A stretch of 12,596 bases of DNA from M3007 sp044350415 (GTDB taxonomy: Bacteria > Bacteroidota > Bacteroidia > Chitinophagales > Saprospiraceae), in NCBI GenBank assembly GCA_044350415.1, contig JBILHQ010000184.1, forward strand, positions 1 through 12,596, read 5' to 3'. The first letter of the stretch is position 1, and every line of letters begins with the position of its first letter. The position numbers and the translations under genes are program-made. Shown here in pieces: positions 1 to 7,740 of the stretch. The notes under the pieces were generated by a model. That model saw only the letters and a program-made list of their open reading frames with translations. It had not been told where the DNA came from and made no database searches.

Positions 1-1529
1 AAGGCCAGCAAATTGCTGCGGGTCAACAAATAGCCACCATTGGTCCGCTGCCCGAAAATGGCAACTGGCCGCCCCACCTGCATTTTCAGGTGATGCTCGA
101 CATGCTGGATATGGAAGGCGATTACCAAGGGGTTGCTTATCCACGCCAACGGGAAGTCTGGTCGAGTCTTTGTCCGGATCCATGGTTATTGGTCACCGGT
201 CAAAAATCGCCTGTCCGCCCGGAAAAATCAGCCACCGAAATTCTCGATTACCGCCGTCATCATTTGGGCAAAAACCTGAGTGTTTCTTATTCCCGGCCGC
301 TCAAAATGCTGCGGGGTATCCGGCAATATCTGTTGGACGATACCGGCCGCAGGTATTTGGATACCGTCAATAATGTAGCGCATGTGGGGCACGAACACCC
401 GCAGGTAGTGCGCGCAGGCCAACGGCAAATGGCGGTACTAAACACCAATACGCGGTATTTACACGATAATATAGTACAATTCACCGAAGATTTGCTGAAG
501 ACCTTTCCGCCGGGATTGGATGTTGCTTTTATCGTGAACAGCGGCAGTGAAGCCAATGAATTGGCCATGCGGTTGGCCAAAAATTACACCAACCAGAAAG
601 ATATGGTGGTGGTGGAAGTGGGCTATCATGGCAATACCCAGGGTTGTGTGGACATCAGTTCCTACAAATTCGACGGTCCGGGTGGGAAAGGACGCCCGGG
701 GCATGTTCATGTTGTTCCTATCCCCGATGCTTACCGGGGTTTATACCGGGGCAATACGCCCGAAACCGGCACCCAATACGCCGCTCATGTCCGCGAAGCC
801 GTCGGTGTGATCCAGGCGGAAGGTCGTGGCCCCGCAGCGTTTATTTGCGAATCGGTGATCAGCTGCGGTGGACAGGTGACCCTGCCGCCCGGCTATTTAA
901 TGCAGGCTACGGCAGCCATCCGGGAAGCAGGCGGTCTCCTGATTTCCGATGAGGTCCAAACCGGCTGCAGCCGCCACGGACAATATTTCTGGGCTTTTGA
1001 GGAGCACGGTGTGGTGCCCGATATCGTAACCGTCGGCAAACCCATTGGCAACGGGCATCCGCTGGGCGTGGTGGTCACCACTCAGGCCATCGCCGATGCT
1101 TTTGCTAACGGGATGGAATATTTCAACACTTTCGGCGGAAATCCCGTTTCCTGCGCGATTGGCAGCGCGGTATTGCGGGTTATTCAGGAAGAAGGGTTGC
1201 AGCAAAATGCATCGGAAACAGGTAATTACCTAACCAGGCAATTGAATGAACTGGCGATGCGGTTCCCCATCATCGGCGATGTGCGCGGTCCGGGCCTTTT
1301 CCTTGGTTTTGAATTAGTCAAAAACAGGGAAACCCTGGAACCTGCCGAAGCCCAAACCACATACCTCGCCAACCGGATGCGCGATTTCGGAATTTTGATG
1401 AGCACCGACGGGCCATACCACAACGTGTTGAAAATTAAACCGCCGATGGTGTTCGGGCGGAGCGACGCGGATTTTTTAATGGATATGCTGGATAGGGTAT
1501 TTAAGGAAGAAGCGATGAGCAATAAGTGA
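1..1529 (+). CDS. M23 peptidase–class III aminotransferase fusion, 5'-partial
   Basis: The reading frame is open from base 3 at the left edge, so this is the 3' part of a larger gene; the GTG at 90 is internal, not a start. The first ~30 codons end in a PPHLHFQ motif (codons 69-89), the C-terminal HxH zinc-ligand motif of M23 (LytM-like) peptidase folds. A complete PLP fold-type I, class III aminotransferase domain follows, with the NSGSEANELA phosphate-binding motif, DEVQTG (the Asp that contacts the PLP ring nitrogen) and VGKPIGNGHP, whose Lys (1038-1040) should form the Schiff base. The nearest family relatives I recognise are the ethanolamine-phosphate and phosphohydroxylysine phospho-lyases. 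Bacterial homologues of this architecture usually carry an N-terminal APH-type kinase before the M23 part; that would lie outside the window. The domain calls are secure; the substrate is unknown, and an amino-alcohol phosphate is only an inference. Confidence 0.88.
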   Translation, partial: GQQIAAGQQIATIGPLPENGNWPPHLHFQVMLDMLDMEGDYQGVAYPRQREVWSSLCPDPWLLVTGQKSPVRPEKSATEILDYRRHHLGKNLSVSYSRPLKMLRGIRQYLLDDTGRRYLDTVNNVAHVGHEHPQVVRAGQRQMAVLNTNTRYLHDNIVQFTEDLLKTFPPGLDVAFIVNSGSEANELAMRLAKNYTNQKDMVVVEVGYHGNTQGCVDISSYKFDGPGGKGRPGHVHVVPIPDAYRGLYRGNTPETGTQYAAHVREAVGVIQAEGRGPAAFICESVISCGGQVTLPPGYLMQATAAIREAGGLLISDEVQTGCSRHGQYFWAFEEHGVVPDIVTVGKPIGNGHPLGVVVTTQAIADAFANGMEYFNTFGGNPVSCAIGSAVLRVIQEEGLQQNASETGNYLTRQLNELAMRFPIIGDVRGPGLFLGFELVKNRETLEPAEAQTTYLANRMRDFGILMSTDGPYHNVLKIKPPMVFGRSDADFLMDMLDRVFKEEAMSNK

Positions 1530-1629
1530 TGAATGATGAGTTGCTTTCAAACATTTCTGCTGATAAACTGTTCAGAAACAGGAATTTATCGACGAACTAC
1601 AGTGGTCTGCGTTTTAAAAAAAGTGGTCA

Positions 1630-2356
1630 ATGTTCAAAACACTCCGCCTGGTATTAGGCGATCAACTTCATATTAACCATTCCTGGTTTCGCGAAAACAT
1701 CAAAAAAACATTGATATTGCCCAAATTGAAGGCTTCGTGCGCCAGGTCATTGGCTGGCGGGGATATATGCGGGGTGTGTATTGGGCGCAGATGCCCCAAT
1801 TTGCCTACCTCAATTTTTTTGATCACCAGGCCGACCTTCCTTCGTGGTTTTGGACGGGCGATACGAAGATGAATTGCCTCAAAAATGCCATAGGCCAATC
1901 GCTCGACAAAGCCTATGCCCACCATATTCAACGTCTGATGGTGACAGGCGCTTTTTCGCTCCTGTTGGGCGTGCATCCCGACCAGATTGATCAATGGTAT
2001 CTGGGTATTTATATGGATGCTATCGAGTGGGTCGAAATCACGAACACCCGTGGCATGAGCCAATACACCGATGGCGGAATTGTGAGTACCAAACCTTATG
2101 TGGGTTCGACCAAGTATGTCGATAAAATGAGCGATTACTGCCAAGCTGCCATTACGATAAGTCGTTGCGGTATGGCCATAAGTCCTGTCCATTCAACAGT
2201 TTATACTGAGATTTTTATGACCGCCACCGGGACAAATTAGCGAAAAATCCGCGGATAGGCATGATGTATCCGCTCCTGAATAAAATGCCGGCGGATGAAT
2301 TGGAGCGCATCGTCACGTAGGCGGCGTTTTATAAGAAAAATGTAGAAAAATTATAG
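1630..2356 (+). pseudogene. Remnant of FeS-BCP (6-4) photolyase (DPRP family)
   Basis: The first ~22 codons (LRLVLGDQLHINHSWF) are the N-terminus of the photolyase-related family PF04244, which includes Agrobacterium PhrB. At about 1697-1712 the frame jumps straight to the family's C-terminal FAD/iron-sulfur domain (IAQIEGFVRQVIGWRGYMRG onward). Aligning to PhrB by its cluster cysteines, roughly 270 residues are missing. The four Fe-S ligands are still readable: KMNC (1875), DYC (2139), SC (2147) and SCPFN, with spacings of 88, 3 and 13 residues as in PhrB. Further lesions follow: a one-base deletion near 2141-2144, TGA at 2207 where the family has Trp (LYWDF), and TAG at 2318 inside the tail. 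Readable family sequence continues to a natural stop at 2356. The intact enzyme would repair (6-4) photoproducts using light; this copy cannot fold or function. Confidence 0.88.
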
Positions 2357-2378
2357 AAAATAACTTAAAAATACAAAT

Positions 2379-3602
2379 ATGATTGTCATCATTGGAGCAG
2401 GGATTGCAGGACTGACCTGCGCGAAATATTTGAAAGATAAAGGAGTTGAAGCCATTGTACTGGAAGCATCGGATGGTATTGGCGGACGGGTGCGGACGGA
2501 TATCGTGGACGGCTTTAAACTGGATCGGGGTTTTCAGGTGTTGTTAACGGCTTATCCAGAAGCGCGTAAATTGTTGCAATACAAAGATTTATACTTGAAA
2601 AGCATGCCTTCGGGCGCACGTATCCGGCGTGGTAATGCGTTTTTTGTAATGCCCAATCCGTTAAAAAATATCACAACAGGCCCACAGGCATTGTTGGCAC
2701 CTGTCGGCAATATCTGGGATAAACTGAAGGTGTTGCAACTGAACTGGAAGGTGGCTGATGCCGCTGAACCCACCTCAGAAAATGCACAAAAACCACAAAC
2801 CACCCTGGCTTTTTTGAAAGCCTTCGGCTATTCGGATACGATTATTGAGCGTTTTTTCCGGCCGTTTTTCCGAGGCGTTTTTCTCGAACGCGACTTGCAG
2901 ACAGAATCAACTTATTTCCAGTTTTTGTTTCGCCAGTTTGCGCAGGGCGATGTAGTGGTGCCCGAAAACGGGATGCAGGCTATTCCGGACCAAATTGCCG
3001 CGCATCTTTCGCCCCACCAGATTCGGTTGAATACACCTGTTGAAAAAATAGAAGGCAAAACCATTTTTTTGCGGAATGGCGAAACCATGGTGGCCGACAA
3101 AATAGTAATTGCCACCGATGCCCGCAATGCCGCCTGGCTTTTGCATGAAACACCGGATACCGCGTTCAATGCCACCGATTGCCTGTATTTTACCAGTGAT
3201 ACCCCGCTCTGGCATTCCGGCGAACCCTACCTGATGATCAATGCGAATACCAATGAACTGATTGACCATTTGGTGGTACTTTCGGACATTGCGCCTTCGT
3301 ATGCGCCTGCCGGAAAAACGCTGATTTCGGTGAGTGTGGTGGGGAAAAACAATTATTCGGAGGCCGATTTAATTCAAAAAATACAGGGCGAACTGGCCAA
3401 TTGGTTTACTCAAAAAACAGCATGGCGGCATCTGAAAACCTACCGAATTCCGGAAGCGCTACCGCAATATTTTCAGGCGCCCGATCAGCACAATGCATTA
3501 AAAATCAATGATTTTACGTACCGGTGTGGCGATTATACCGCATACCCTTCTTTGAATGCGGCGATGAAAACGGGGCGGGAAGTAGCGGATATGTTGCATT
3601 AA
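2379..3602 (+). CDS. FAD-dependent amine-oxidase-like oxidoreductase
   Basis: A 407-residue soluble flavoprotein. The N-terminus carries the dinucleotide-binding GxGxxG of a Rossmann fold (GAGIAG, residues 6-11), an acidic residue ending the second strand (E29), and the GGRVRT motif (35-40) typical of amine oxidase, protoporphyrinogen oxidase and phytoene desaturase relatives. The C-terminus has the matching second FAD segment, CGDYTAYPSLNAAMKTG, close to the end. There is no signal peptide. The ATG at 2379 puts the Rossmann strand at residue 1, as usual in this family, and follows an A/T-rich leader. The gene lies 22 bases after the photolyase remnant and converges on the intact photolyase-family gene with only 3 bases between the stops. 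Related oxidoreductases often sit beside photolyase genes in Bacteroidota. The substrate is not identifiable from sequence; a role in pigment or membrane-lipid chemistry is speculation. Confidence 0.85.
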   Translation: MIVIIGAGIAGLTCAKYLKDKGVEAIVLEASDGIGGRVRTDIVDGFKLDRGFQVLLTAYPEARKLLQYKDLYLKSMPSGARIRRGNAFFVMPNPLKNITTGPQALLAPVGNIWDKLKVLQLNWKVADAAEPTSENAQKPQTTLAFLKAFGYSDTIIERFFRPFFRGVFLERDLQTESTYFQFLFRQFAQGDVVVPENGMQAIPDQIAAHLSPHQIRLNTPVEKIEGKTIFLRNGETMVADKIVIATDARNAAWLLHETPDTAFNATDCLYFTSDTPLWHSGEPYLMINANTNELIDHLVVLSDIAPSYAPAGKTLISVSVVGKNNYSEADLIQKIQGELANWFTQKTAWRHLKTYRIPEALPQYFQAPDQHNALKINDFTYRCGDYTAYPSLNAAMKTGREVADMLH

Positions 3603-3605
3603 AAA

Positions 3606-5159
3606 TTATGGTTTCCGGACTTCATTGGGAATGACATGCTTTGCCAGAATCCGCTTACCGTTTCGTTTGCTTTCGTCACTTTTCTTTACGGTCCATAAGG
3701 TTTCCGTTGCTTTCCGGGAAGCCGTTTTTAAATCAATAATGGGCAAAAAATAATCTCTTGCGAGGTCAAATTGCAGGAATTGCGCATCCAATGGCGTCAT
3801 TTTGGAGGGCTCGTGGATGAATTGAACCGGAATGTTTTGCAATTCGGGTACCCATTTTTTGATAAAAACGCCTTCCGGATCGTGCTTCTCCGAATTCAAA
3901 ACGGGATTATACGTTCTGATAGTATTCACGCCCGTGACGCCCGCCTGCATCTGAAATTGGGAAAAATGGATGCCGGGTTCGTAGTCGAGAAACATTTGCG
4001 CCAAATATCCCACGCCCGCCTGCCACGGTTGCCAGAGCGTATGGGTAAGGAACGACACCACCATCGCCCGCATCCGGAAATTCAGATAGCCGGTCGCCTG
4101 TACGCAACGCATACACGCATCCACGAGCGGAAAGCCCGTTTGGCCTGCTTTCCAGGCTGCCAGAAAAGCGGCGTTGGTGTCGGTACGCAAGCCATCATAG
4201 GCGCCATTGACGTTATGGAATTCCATTTCCACTTCGCTTTCAAATTTTTGCATAAAATGATCGCGCCAGCGCAGCCGGTCCAGAAACTGTTCGAGATTGC
4301 GTTTGCCGATCTTCTTTTCAAAGCGTTTTGAAAACTGATACACCTGCCGGCTCGACAGGCAGCCCCATGCCAGATAAGGCGAAATACGTCCGCAATGAAA
4401 GCGGGCCGCCTCGGGCTTGGAAATGCTTTTCATGTATTGTTGTCCCCGCGTATCCAGAAACGACCGGAGGTATTTCCAGGCCGTAGTTTCACCACCTTGC
4501 TGGAAATTGGAATGGCGTGATTGGATTTCCGCGGGCAGATCGTCGCCCTTAAAAACATGTATAATATCCGGTTCAGGTTGAACGGCTTTCAGTTGGGATA
4601 GATCAGGATTTTGGATGGGCTTTTCGGCGATGGCGTACCAGTCGTCTTTCCAGGTTGCACGGTGCCGCAAACCCCGGTAAATGCCGCTGGTTTGGCTTTC
4701 CTGCCATGCAACATTGTGTTTGTTCAATAGTTTTTTTACCAGTTTATCCCTGTCGAAAGTCAGGTTAACGCCAATTTCCTGATAGGAAAAAACGGTGTTG
4801 ATATGGTAGTTATCCAAGATTTTTTCAAAGATGAAAAGTACATCATTATGGCCAATCAGTATTTCTAAGTTGTTGTTTTTCAAGTGGCTGTTGATATCAA
4901 AAAGGCTTTCATACACAAATCTGTGGTGCCTGATATCGCTGTCATAATACTGCATAACGGCCGGCTCGAAGACGTATAATAACAAGGTGGGCAAGCCTGC
5001 TTTAACGGCCCTGCAAAGCGGCTCGTGGTCGTGCAGTCGCAAGTCTCGTTTAAACCATACGATATTGATTTGTTTTTTCACCGCCGGGAAGTTATACGTT
5101 GGAAGGTATAATGAAATTTGGGGTAAAAAGTTTAAGGTAGTGATGAGCGATGACATCAT
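3606..5159 (-). CDS. Cryptochrome/photolyase-family flavoprotein
   Basis: The product has a photolyase N-terminal alpha/beta domain (INIVWFKRDLRLHDHEPL) and a helical FAD-binding domain (RISPYLAWGCLSSRQVY, TGFPLVDACMR, DPEGVFIKKWVPEL). In class I CPD photolyases it would bind antenna and FAD and split UV dimers. By eye against E. coli PhrB, the outer two electron-transfer tryptophans are present (AAWKAG, WQPWQAG). The flavin-proximal segment is GIHFSQFQMQAG instead of NNGGWQWAAS, so Trp382 becomes Phe, Trp384 Met and Asn378 probably His. Glu274 is replaced by Arg (FLDRLRWRDH). CPD-repair activity is therefore doubtful; a different substrate or a signalling cryptochrome are alternatives. The ATG at 5159 lies inside a palindromic repeat. 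The GTG at 5081, five codons before the conserved WFKRDLR, is a more natural start and gives 491 residues. No rescue by the dead (6-4) gene upstream is possible. Confidence 0.85.
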   Translation of the reverse strand: MMSSLITTLNFLPQISLYLPTYNFPAVKKQINIVWFKRDLRLHDHEPLCRAVKAGLPTLLLYVFEPAVMQYYDSDIRHHRFVYESLFDINSHLKNNNLEILIGHNDVLFIFEKILDNYHINTVFSYQEIGVNLTFDRDKLVKKLLNKHNVAWQESQTSGIYRGLRHRATWKDDWYAIAEKPIQNPDLSQLKAVQPEPDIIHVFKGDDLPAEIQSRHSNFQQGGETTAWKYLRSFLDTRGQQYMKSISKPEAARFHCGRISPYLAWGCLSSRQVYQFSKRFEKKIGKRNLEQFLDRLRWRDHFMQKFESEVEMEFHNVNGAYDGLRTDTNAAFLAAWKAGQTGFPLVDACMRCVQATGYLNFRMRAMVVSFLTHTLWQPWQAGVGYLAQMFLDYEPGIHFSQFQMQAGVTGVNTIRTYNPVLNSEKHDPEGVFIKKWVPELQNIPVQFIHEPSKMTPLDAQFLQFDLARDYFLPIIDLKTASRKATETLWTVKKSDESKRNGKRILAKHVIPNEVRKP

Positions 5160-5240
5160 CTACCATCTTGTAACCTCCGAACTTCAGTCGGGTTACTGCT
5201 GGCCCCCGACTGAAGTTCGGAGGTTACAAGATGGTAGATG
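5157..5240. repeat. Perfect palindrome, 36-bp arms with 12-base loop
   Basis: Left arm 5157-5192 and right arm 5205-5240 are exact reverse complements, separated by 12 bases (5193-5204). The core reads GACTGAAGTTCGGAGGTTAC on the right arm. No ORF lies inside. A hairpin this long and perfect resembles dispersed REP- or MITE-type intergenic repeats rather than a plain terminator, since it has no T-tract. It overlaps the ATG-proximal end of the photolyase-family reading frame, which suggests that the frame's first codons come from the repeat. Confidence 0.9.
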
Positions 5241-5263
5241 CGATTAGTGGTAATTGTTTACTT

Positions 5264-5284
5264 CGACTGAAGTTTGGAGGTTAC
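5264..5284 (+). repeat. Degenerate third copy of the palindrome core
   Basis: These 21 bases match positions 5207-5227 of the right arm with a single C-to-T mismatch (GAAGTTTGG for GAAGTTCGG), in the same orientation and about 57 bases downstream. Three copies of one core within 130 bases suggest a repeat family able to multiply or insert locally. Confidence 0.75.
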
Positions 5285-5330
5285 GAAGCCTGTTTCGAAT
5301 TTACCCGGGTATATAAGAAGTTCTAAACGA

Positions 5331-5447
5331 TTATTGTTGTTGCTTTAACCAGCTAAGCATTAGGTTCACGAGATAATTAACTTGCGCAATCATTACTATG
5401 CTTACTATGAACTCCGGGTTGAACAACAGATTGGAAGGTGTGCCGCC
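5331..5447 (-). pseudogene. Possible 3' end of a small gene cut by the IS
   Basis: Reading leftward from the IS left end there are 38 open codons ending in TAA at 5333-5331, encoding a hydrophobic stretch (FIVSIVMIAQVNYLVN) followed by SWLKQQQ. Upstream the frame runs on only into IS sequence. It could be the tail of a small membrane protein interrupted by the IS, or chance. On the other side of the IS, an ATG on the same strand at 6500 opens ten codons reaching the IS end, but the two pieces are not in frame when simply joined. I do not recognise the product. Confidence 0.2.
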
Positions 5448-6469
5448 CCATACTACTGGACATTTTTGAAAAACGGCGGAGAAAGCACGATTTTTGTGTT
5501 GACTTAAGACGCAATAATCTATGCTCCCTCCACACTTACGCAAATTTAGTGACTTGTATGATAATTATGGCTTAGGTGCCGTAAAAAATATTTGGTTGTT
5601 AACCTGTATGCTTCCTTTAGCCCGGACGGTTAACTTGTACAAACTAAATGATTCTGCGGCTGGAGTGCTTGAGAATGGCAAAGTAGATCCAATGAGTCAC
5701 TACAAACGGCAGATCCGCTTTTTTCAGGATTGGGGAGCTCGAAAGGATTTACTGCATGATCTGATGCGTCATAATCTTCGGTTTTTACGTTCACTTGGAT
5801 TCAAAAACCCTGGTAATGAACGGCACGAGTTGGACAATCGGGGAGACTAAAGTACATTATTTAGTATTGAGTGTCCTGGTTGAAGGTGTTGCAGTCCCGA
5901 TATATTGGGTACAGTTGGGAAAAATTGGGGCCTCAAGCCAGGAGGAACGAAAGGCCATGTCTGAAACGGCATTTTCACTTTTTGATCTGAGCGGAATGAC
6001 GCTGCTGGCCGACCGGGAGCATATTGGCAAAAGTTGGTTTAAGTTCCTTAAAGACAACAAGATACATTTCGTAATACGCCTTCGGGTGACCGATTATCAA
6101 CAAGATGTAAATCTGGCTAAGGGGAGCAGTTATGAGACCTTGGAAAATGGAGTGTCTGTTCAAACATATGAAAACCAGCGGTTTTAATCTCGAAGATATG
6201 AATCTTAAAGACGCCAACAAAAATCTGCTTATGATGGCCATCGTTACAACTGCATATATACTGGCAATTCGGGAAGGATTGAAATGCAAAAAGAAAATCC
6301 CCATCCAACGATATGAGGATGGTACACAAACCAGGGAAGTATCATTATTCCGGCAGGGACGCGCTATCCTGACCGCTAAATGCTTCCGATTTATTGATTT
6401 TCTCAAGTACCTATTCAGTATCCTAAACCCTAAAAATCATGCGCTTTGCAAAAATGTCCAGTAGTATGG
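5448..6469 (+). mobile_element. Decayed IS4-type insertion sequence
   Basis: The element is bounded by perfect 21-bp terminal inverted repeats at 5448-5468 and 6449-6469 (outer end CCATACTACTGGACATTTTT). It is about 1.02 kb and contains transposase fragments in three frames. I find no target-site duplication in the immediate flanks (…TGTGCCGCC before, ATGTTAACA after), which fits an old insertion, a flank rearrangement, or termini that extend differently. The intact ends mean it could in principle be moved in trans by a related transposase, although its own is broken. Confidence 0.85.
5521..6463 (+). pseudogene. IS4-family transposase, frameshifted and internally deleted
   Basis: Three consecutive pieces in three frames together read as one DDE transposase. 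The piece at 5521-5850 gives the N-terminal region. The piece from about 5795 to 6187 gives the first catalytic segments: MDSKTLVMNG with a probable first Asp, then MTLLADREHIGKSWF with the Asp of the second motif. The piece from 6132 to 6464 gives the RPWKMECLFKHMKTSGFNLED segment, the Y-(2)-R-(3)-E-(6)-K-like signature of IS4 transposases, with the catalytic Glu in KMEC. Between the second and third pieces the sequence goes directly from the KGSSYETLE region to this signature. The intervening domain is thus largely missing, and the total is shorter than a typical IS4 gene. The third piece ends inside the right inverted repeat. Not functional. Confidence 0.85.
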
Positions 6470-6690
6470 ATGTTAACACGCACTGGCTGGTGGCGTCCAT
6501 GCAACAGCAAATATGCAGATAACCGACTTATATTTTCAAATCATGTTATTTTTCCTTTTTTACAAAGTGACTCATCGTCATGACTCCAAAAGTCGCATTT
6601 ATGGTAACCTTGAGTTTACTAGTAATGAAGATATTTTATTTTTTTTGTAAATTTAACAAAAAAACTAATAATATTTAATTTTACTTCCTA
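6470..6690. other. Gene-free AT-rich leader between IS and kinase gene
   Basis: About 220 bases with no supported gene. The left half is of mixed composition; the right half (from ~6630) is strongly A/T-rich with T- and A-runs, as expected upstream of a Bacteroidota promoter. No hairpin or RNA structure stood out by eye. Confidence 0.5.
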
Positions 6691-6698
6691 TATCTTTG
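6691..6698 (+). promoter_or_regulatory. Bacteroidota-type -7 box upstream of kinase gene
   Basis: TATCTTTG matches the TAnnTTTG -7 consensus of Bacteroidota housekeeping sigma factor exactly. It lies 24 bases before the ATG at 6723, giving a short leader. A clear TTTG -33 element at the expected spacing is not present; the region there is simply A/T-rich. The match argues against translation starting at the TTG at 6696, which lies inside the box. Confidence 0.4.
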
Positions 6699-6722
6699 TC
6701 AGGAACACCTCAACCGATTCTT

Positions 6723-7688
6723 ATGTTTTGCAATTACCCAAAAATTGCCAATGCCGACGATCTTTGGTATTACGCCTTTTCCGGTACGCGTCGAAAGTGG
6801 ATCTTCTCCTTTCTCTCTATTTTTTTTATATTTTTATTACCTGCTCCCATCCCGGCACAGCAGGAGATACTTTTTGCTAGTGGTTTCTGGGGTGTTCCTC
6901 CGTGGATAATGCTTCTTTTGATGCTGTTGATTATTCTTGGTCTTGCCCATCAGATATTCAAAATGCAACGGTTGAACCGGCTATTTGAAAAAAAACTGTT
7001 GCGAGAAAAAGAAATACTGGCATTGGAGCATGAGGAACAACACCGGTTTTATGCTAACCTGATTCACGAAGTTATCAAAGGAGAGGCCCAGTCGATCCTG
7101 CTCGAAACCCCAGCAGAAAACAGCATGAAAGAACAACTGACCGATTTTGTAAAAACTTGCGAACTCGGTCAATATTTTGTAGATAAAGACAATAATGATT
7201 TGTATGACCTGATGAAAGGCATGGAATTTATCTTCTCCAGCCGCCTGCATTCGGAAATGGAGGAGCGGTATTTTTACTGTGAAATTGACCCTTTGCTTAA
7301 AGGTACCCGGCTCAATTACCGCCAAAAGTATGAACTGATTTTTTTCCTGCGCGAATGCCTGAACAATATCCGTAAACACGCCCACAGTCGCCACATCGGT
7401 ATGAAAATAAAACGCGAAAACAGCAGCGGGAAGCCGAATGCCGTGTCGCTGGAAATCAATGACGACGGCATAGGGCTTCAAAAAGTGTTAGGTATTGAAG
7501 AACCTGAATTGGAAATCAACGAAAAAAACCTGCCACAATTTTTTGAGCAGTACCTGAAGCACCGCAGGTGTACCGGTATTCGCGAAATATTTGTCAAAGC
7601 GGCCCGGATGAAAGGCCAATTAGTAATGCGTTCTGTAAGAGAACAAGGCACACAGGTCCAATTGCATTTTTTTCCGGATTCAGGATAG
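6723..7688 (+). CDS. Membrane histidine kinase-like sensor (HATPase domain)
   Basis: Using the ATG at 6723 (321 residues), two hydrophobic segments lie at about 26-45 and 60-79 with a short loop between, so there is little periplasmic sensing domain. A charged helix (80-107) leads to a dimerisation-like region in which H115 (NLIHEVIKGE) is the best candidate phospho-acceptor, though it is not a textbook HisKA_3 LHDxxG box. The ATP-binding domain is recognisable: N-box ECLNNIRKHA (211-220), G1 box DDGIG (247-251), then TGIREI and a final GTQVQLHF strand. This pattern belongs to the NarX/DesK-like class that pairs with LuxR-type regulators. The next gene encodes such a regulator 52 bases downstream, so the pair probably forms one two-component system. 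The sensed signal is unknown; the small sensor part suggests membrane or partner-protein sensing. Confidence 0.75.
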   Translation: MFCNYPKIANADDLWYYAFSGTRRKWIFSFLSIFFIFLLPAPIPAQQEILFASGFWGVPPWIMLLLMLLIILGLAHQIFKMQRLNRLFEKKLLREKEILALEHEEQHRFYANLIHEVIKGEAQSILLETPAENSMKEQLTDFVKTCELGQYFVDKDNNDLYDLMKGMEFIFSSRLHSEMEERYFYCEIDPLLKGTRLNYRQKYELIFFLRECLNNIRKHAHSRHIGMKIKRENSSGKPNAVSLEINDDGIGLQKVLGIEEPELEINEKNLPQFFEQYLKHRRCTGIREIFVKAARMKGQLVMRSVREQGTQVQLHFFPDSG

Positions 7689-7740
7689 GGCGGTAGGCAG
7701 GCAATCTTTACTTTTACCGTTTCTTAATGCTGATAATAAG

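Noticed and set aside
1668..2192. 174-codon open frame on the minus strand
   Set aside because: It is antisense to the photolyase remnant, whose plus-strand reading matches family motifs and cluster cysteine spacing.
3771..4331. 186-codon open frame on the plus strand
   Set aside because: It is antisense to the conserved FAD-binding domain of the photolyase-family gene; composition and content look like a shadow.
5157..5284. CRISPR array suggested by three repeat copies
   Set aside because: Two copies are inverted relative to each other, spacings are irregular and no cas genes are present; palindromic repeat debris is a better explanation.
5331..6500. Small membrane-protein gene split by the IS (ATG at 6500, tail ending at 5331)
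   Set aside because: The two halves are out of frame when joined at the IS ends and no target duplication explains the offset; only the 3' piece is listed, at low confidence.
6696..6722. TTG start for the kinase gene
   Set aside because: The TTG overlaps an exact TAnnTTTG -7 box and the added nine residues match nothing; ATG 6723 fits better.
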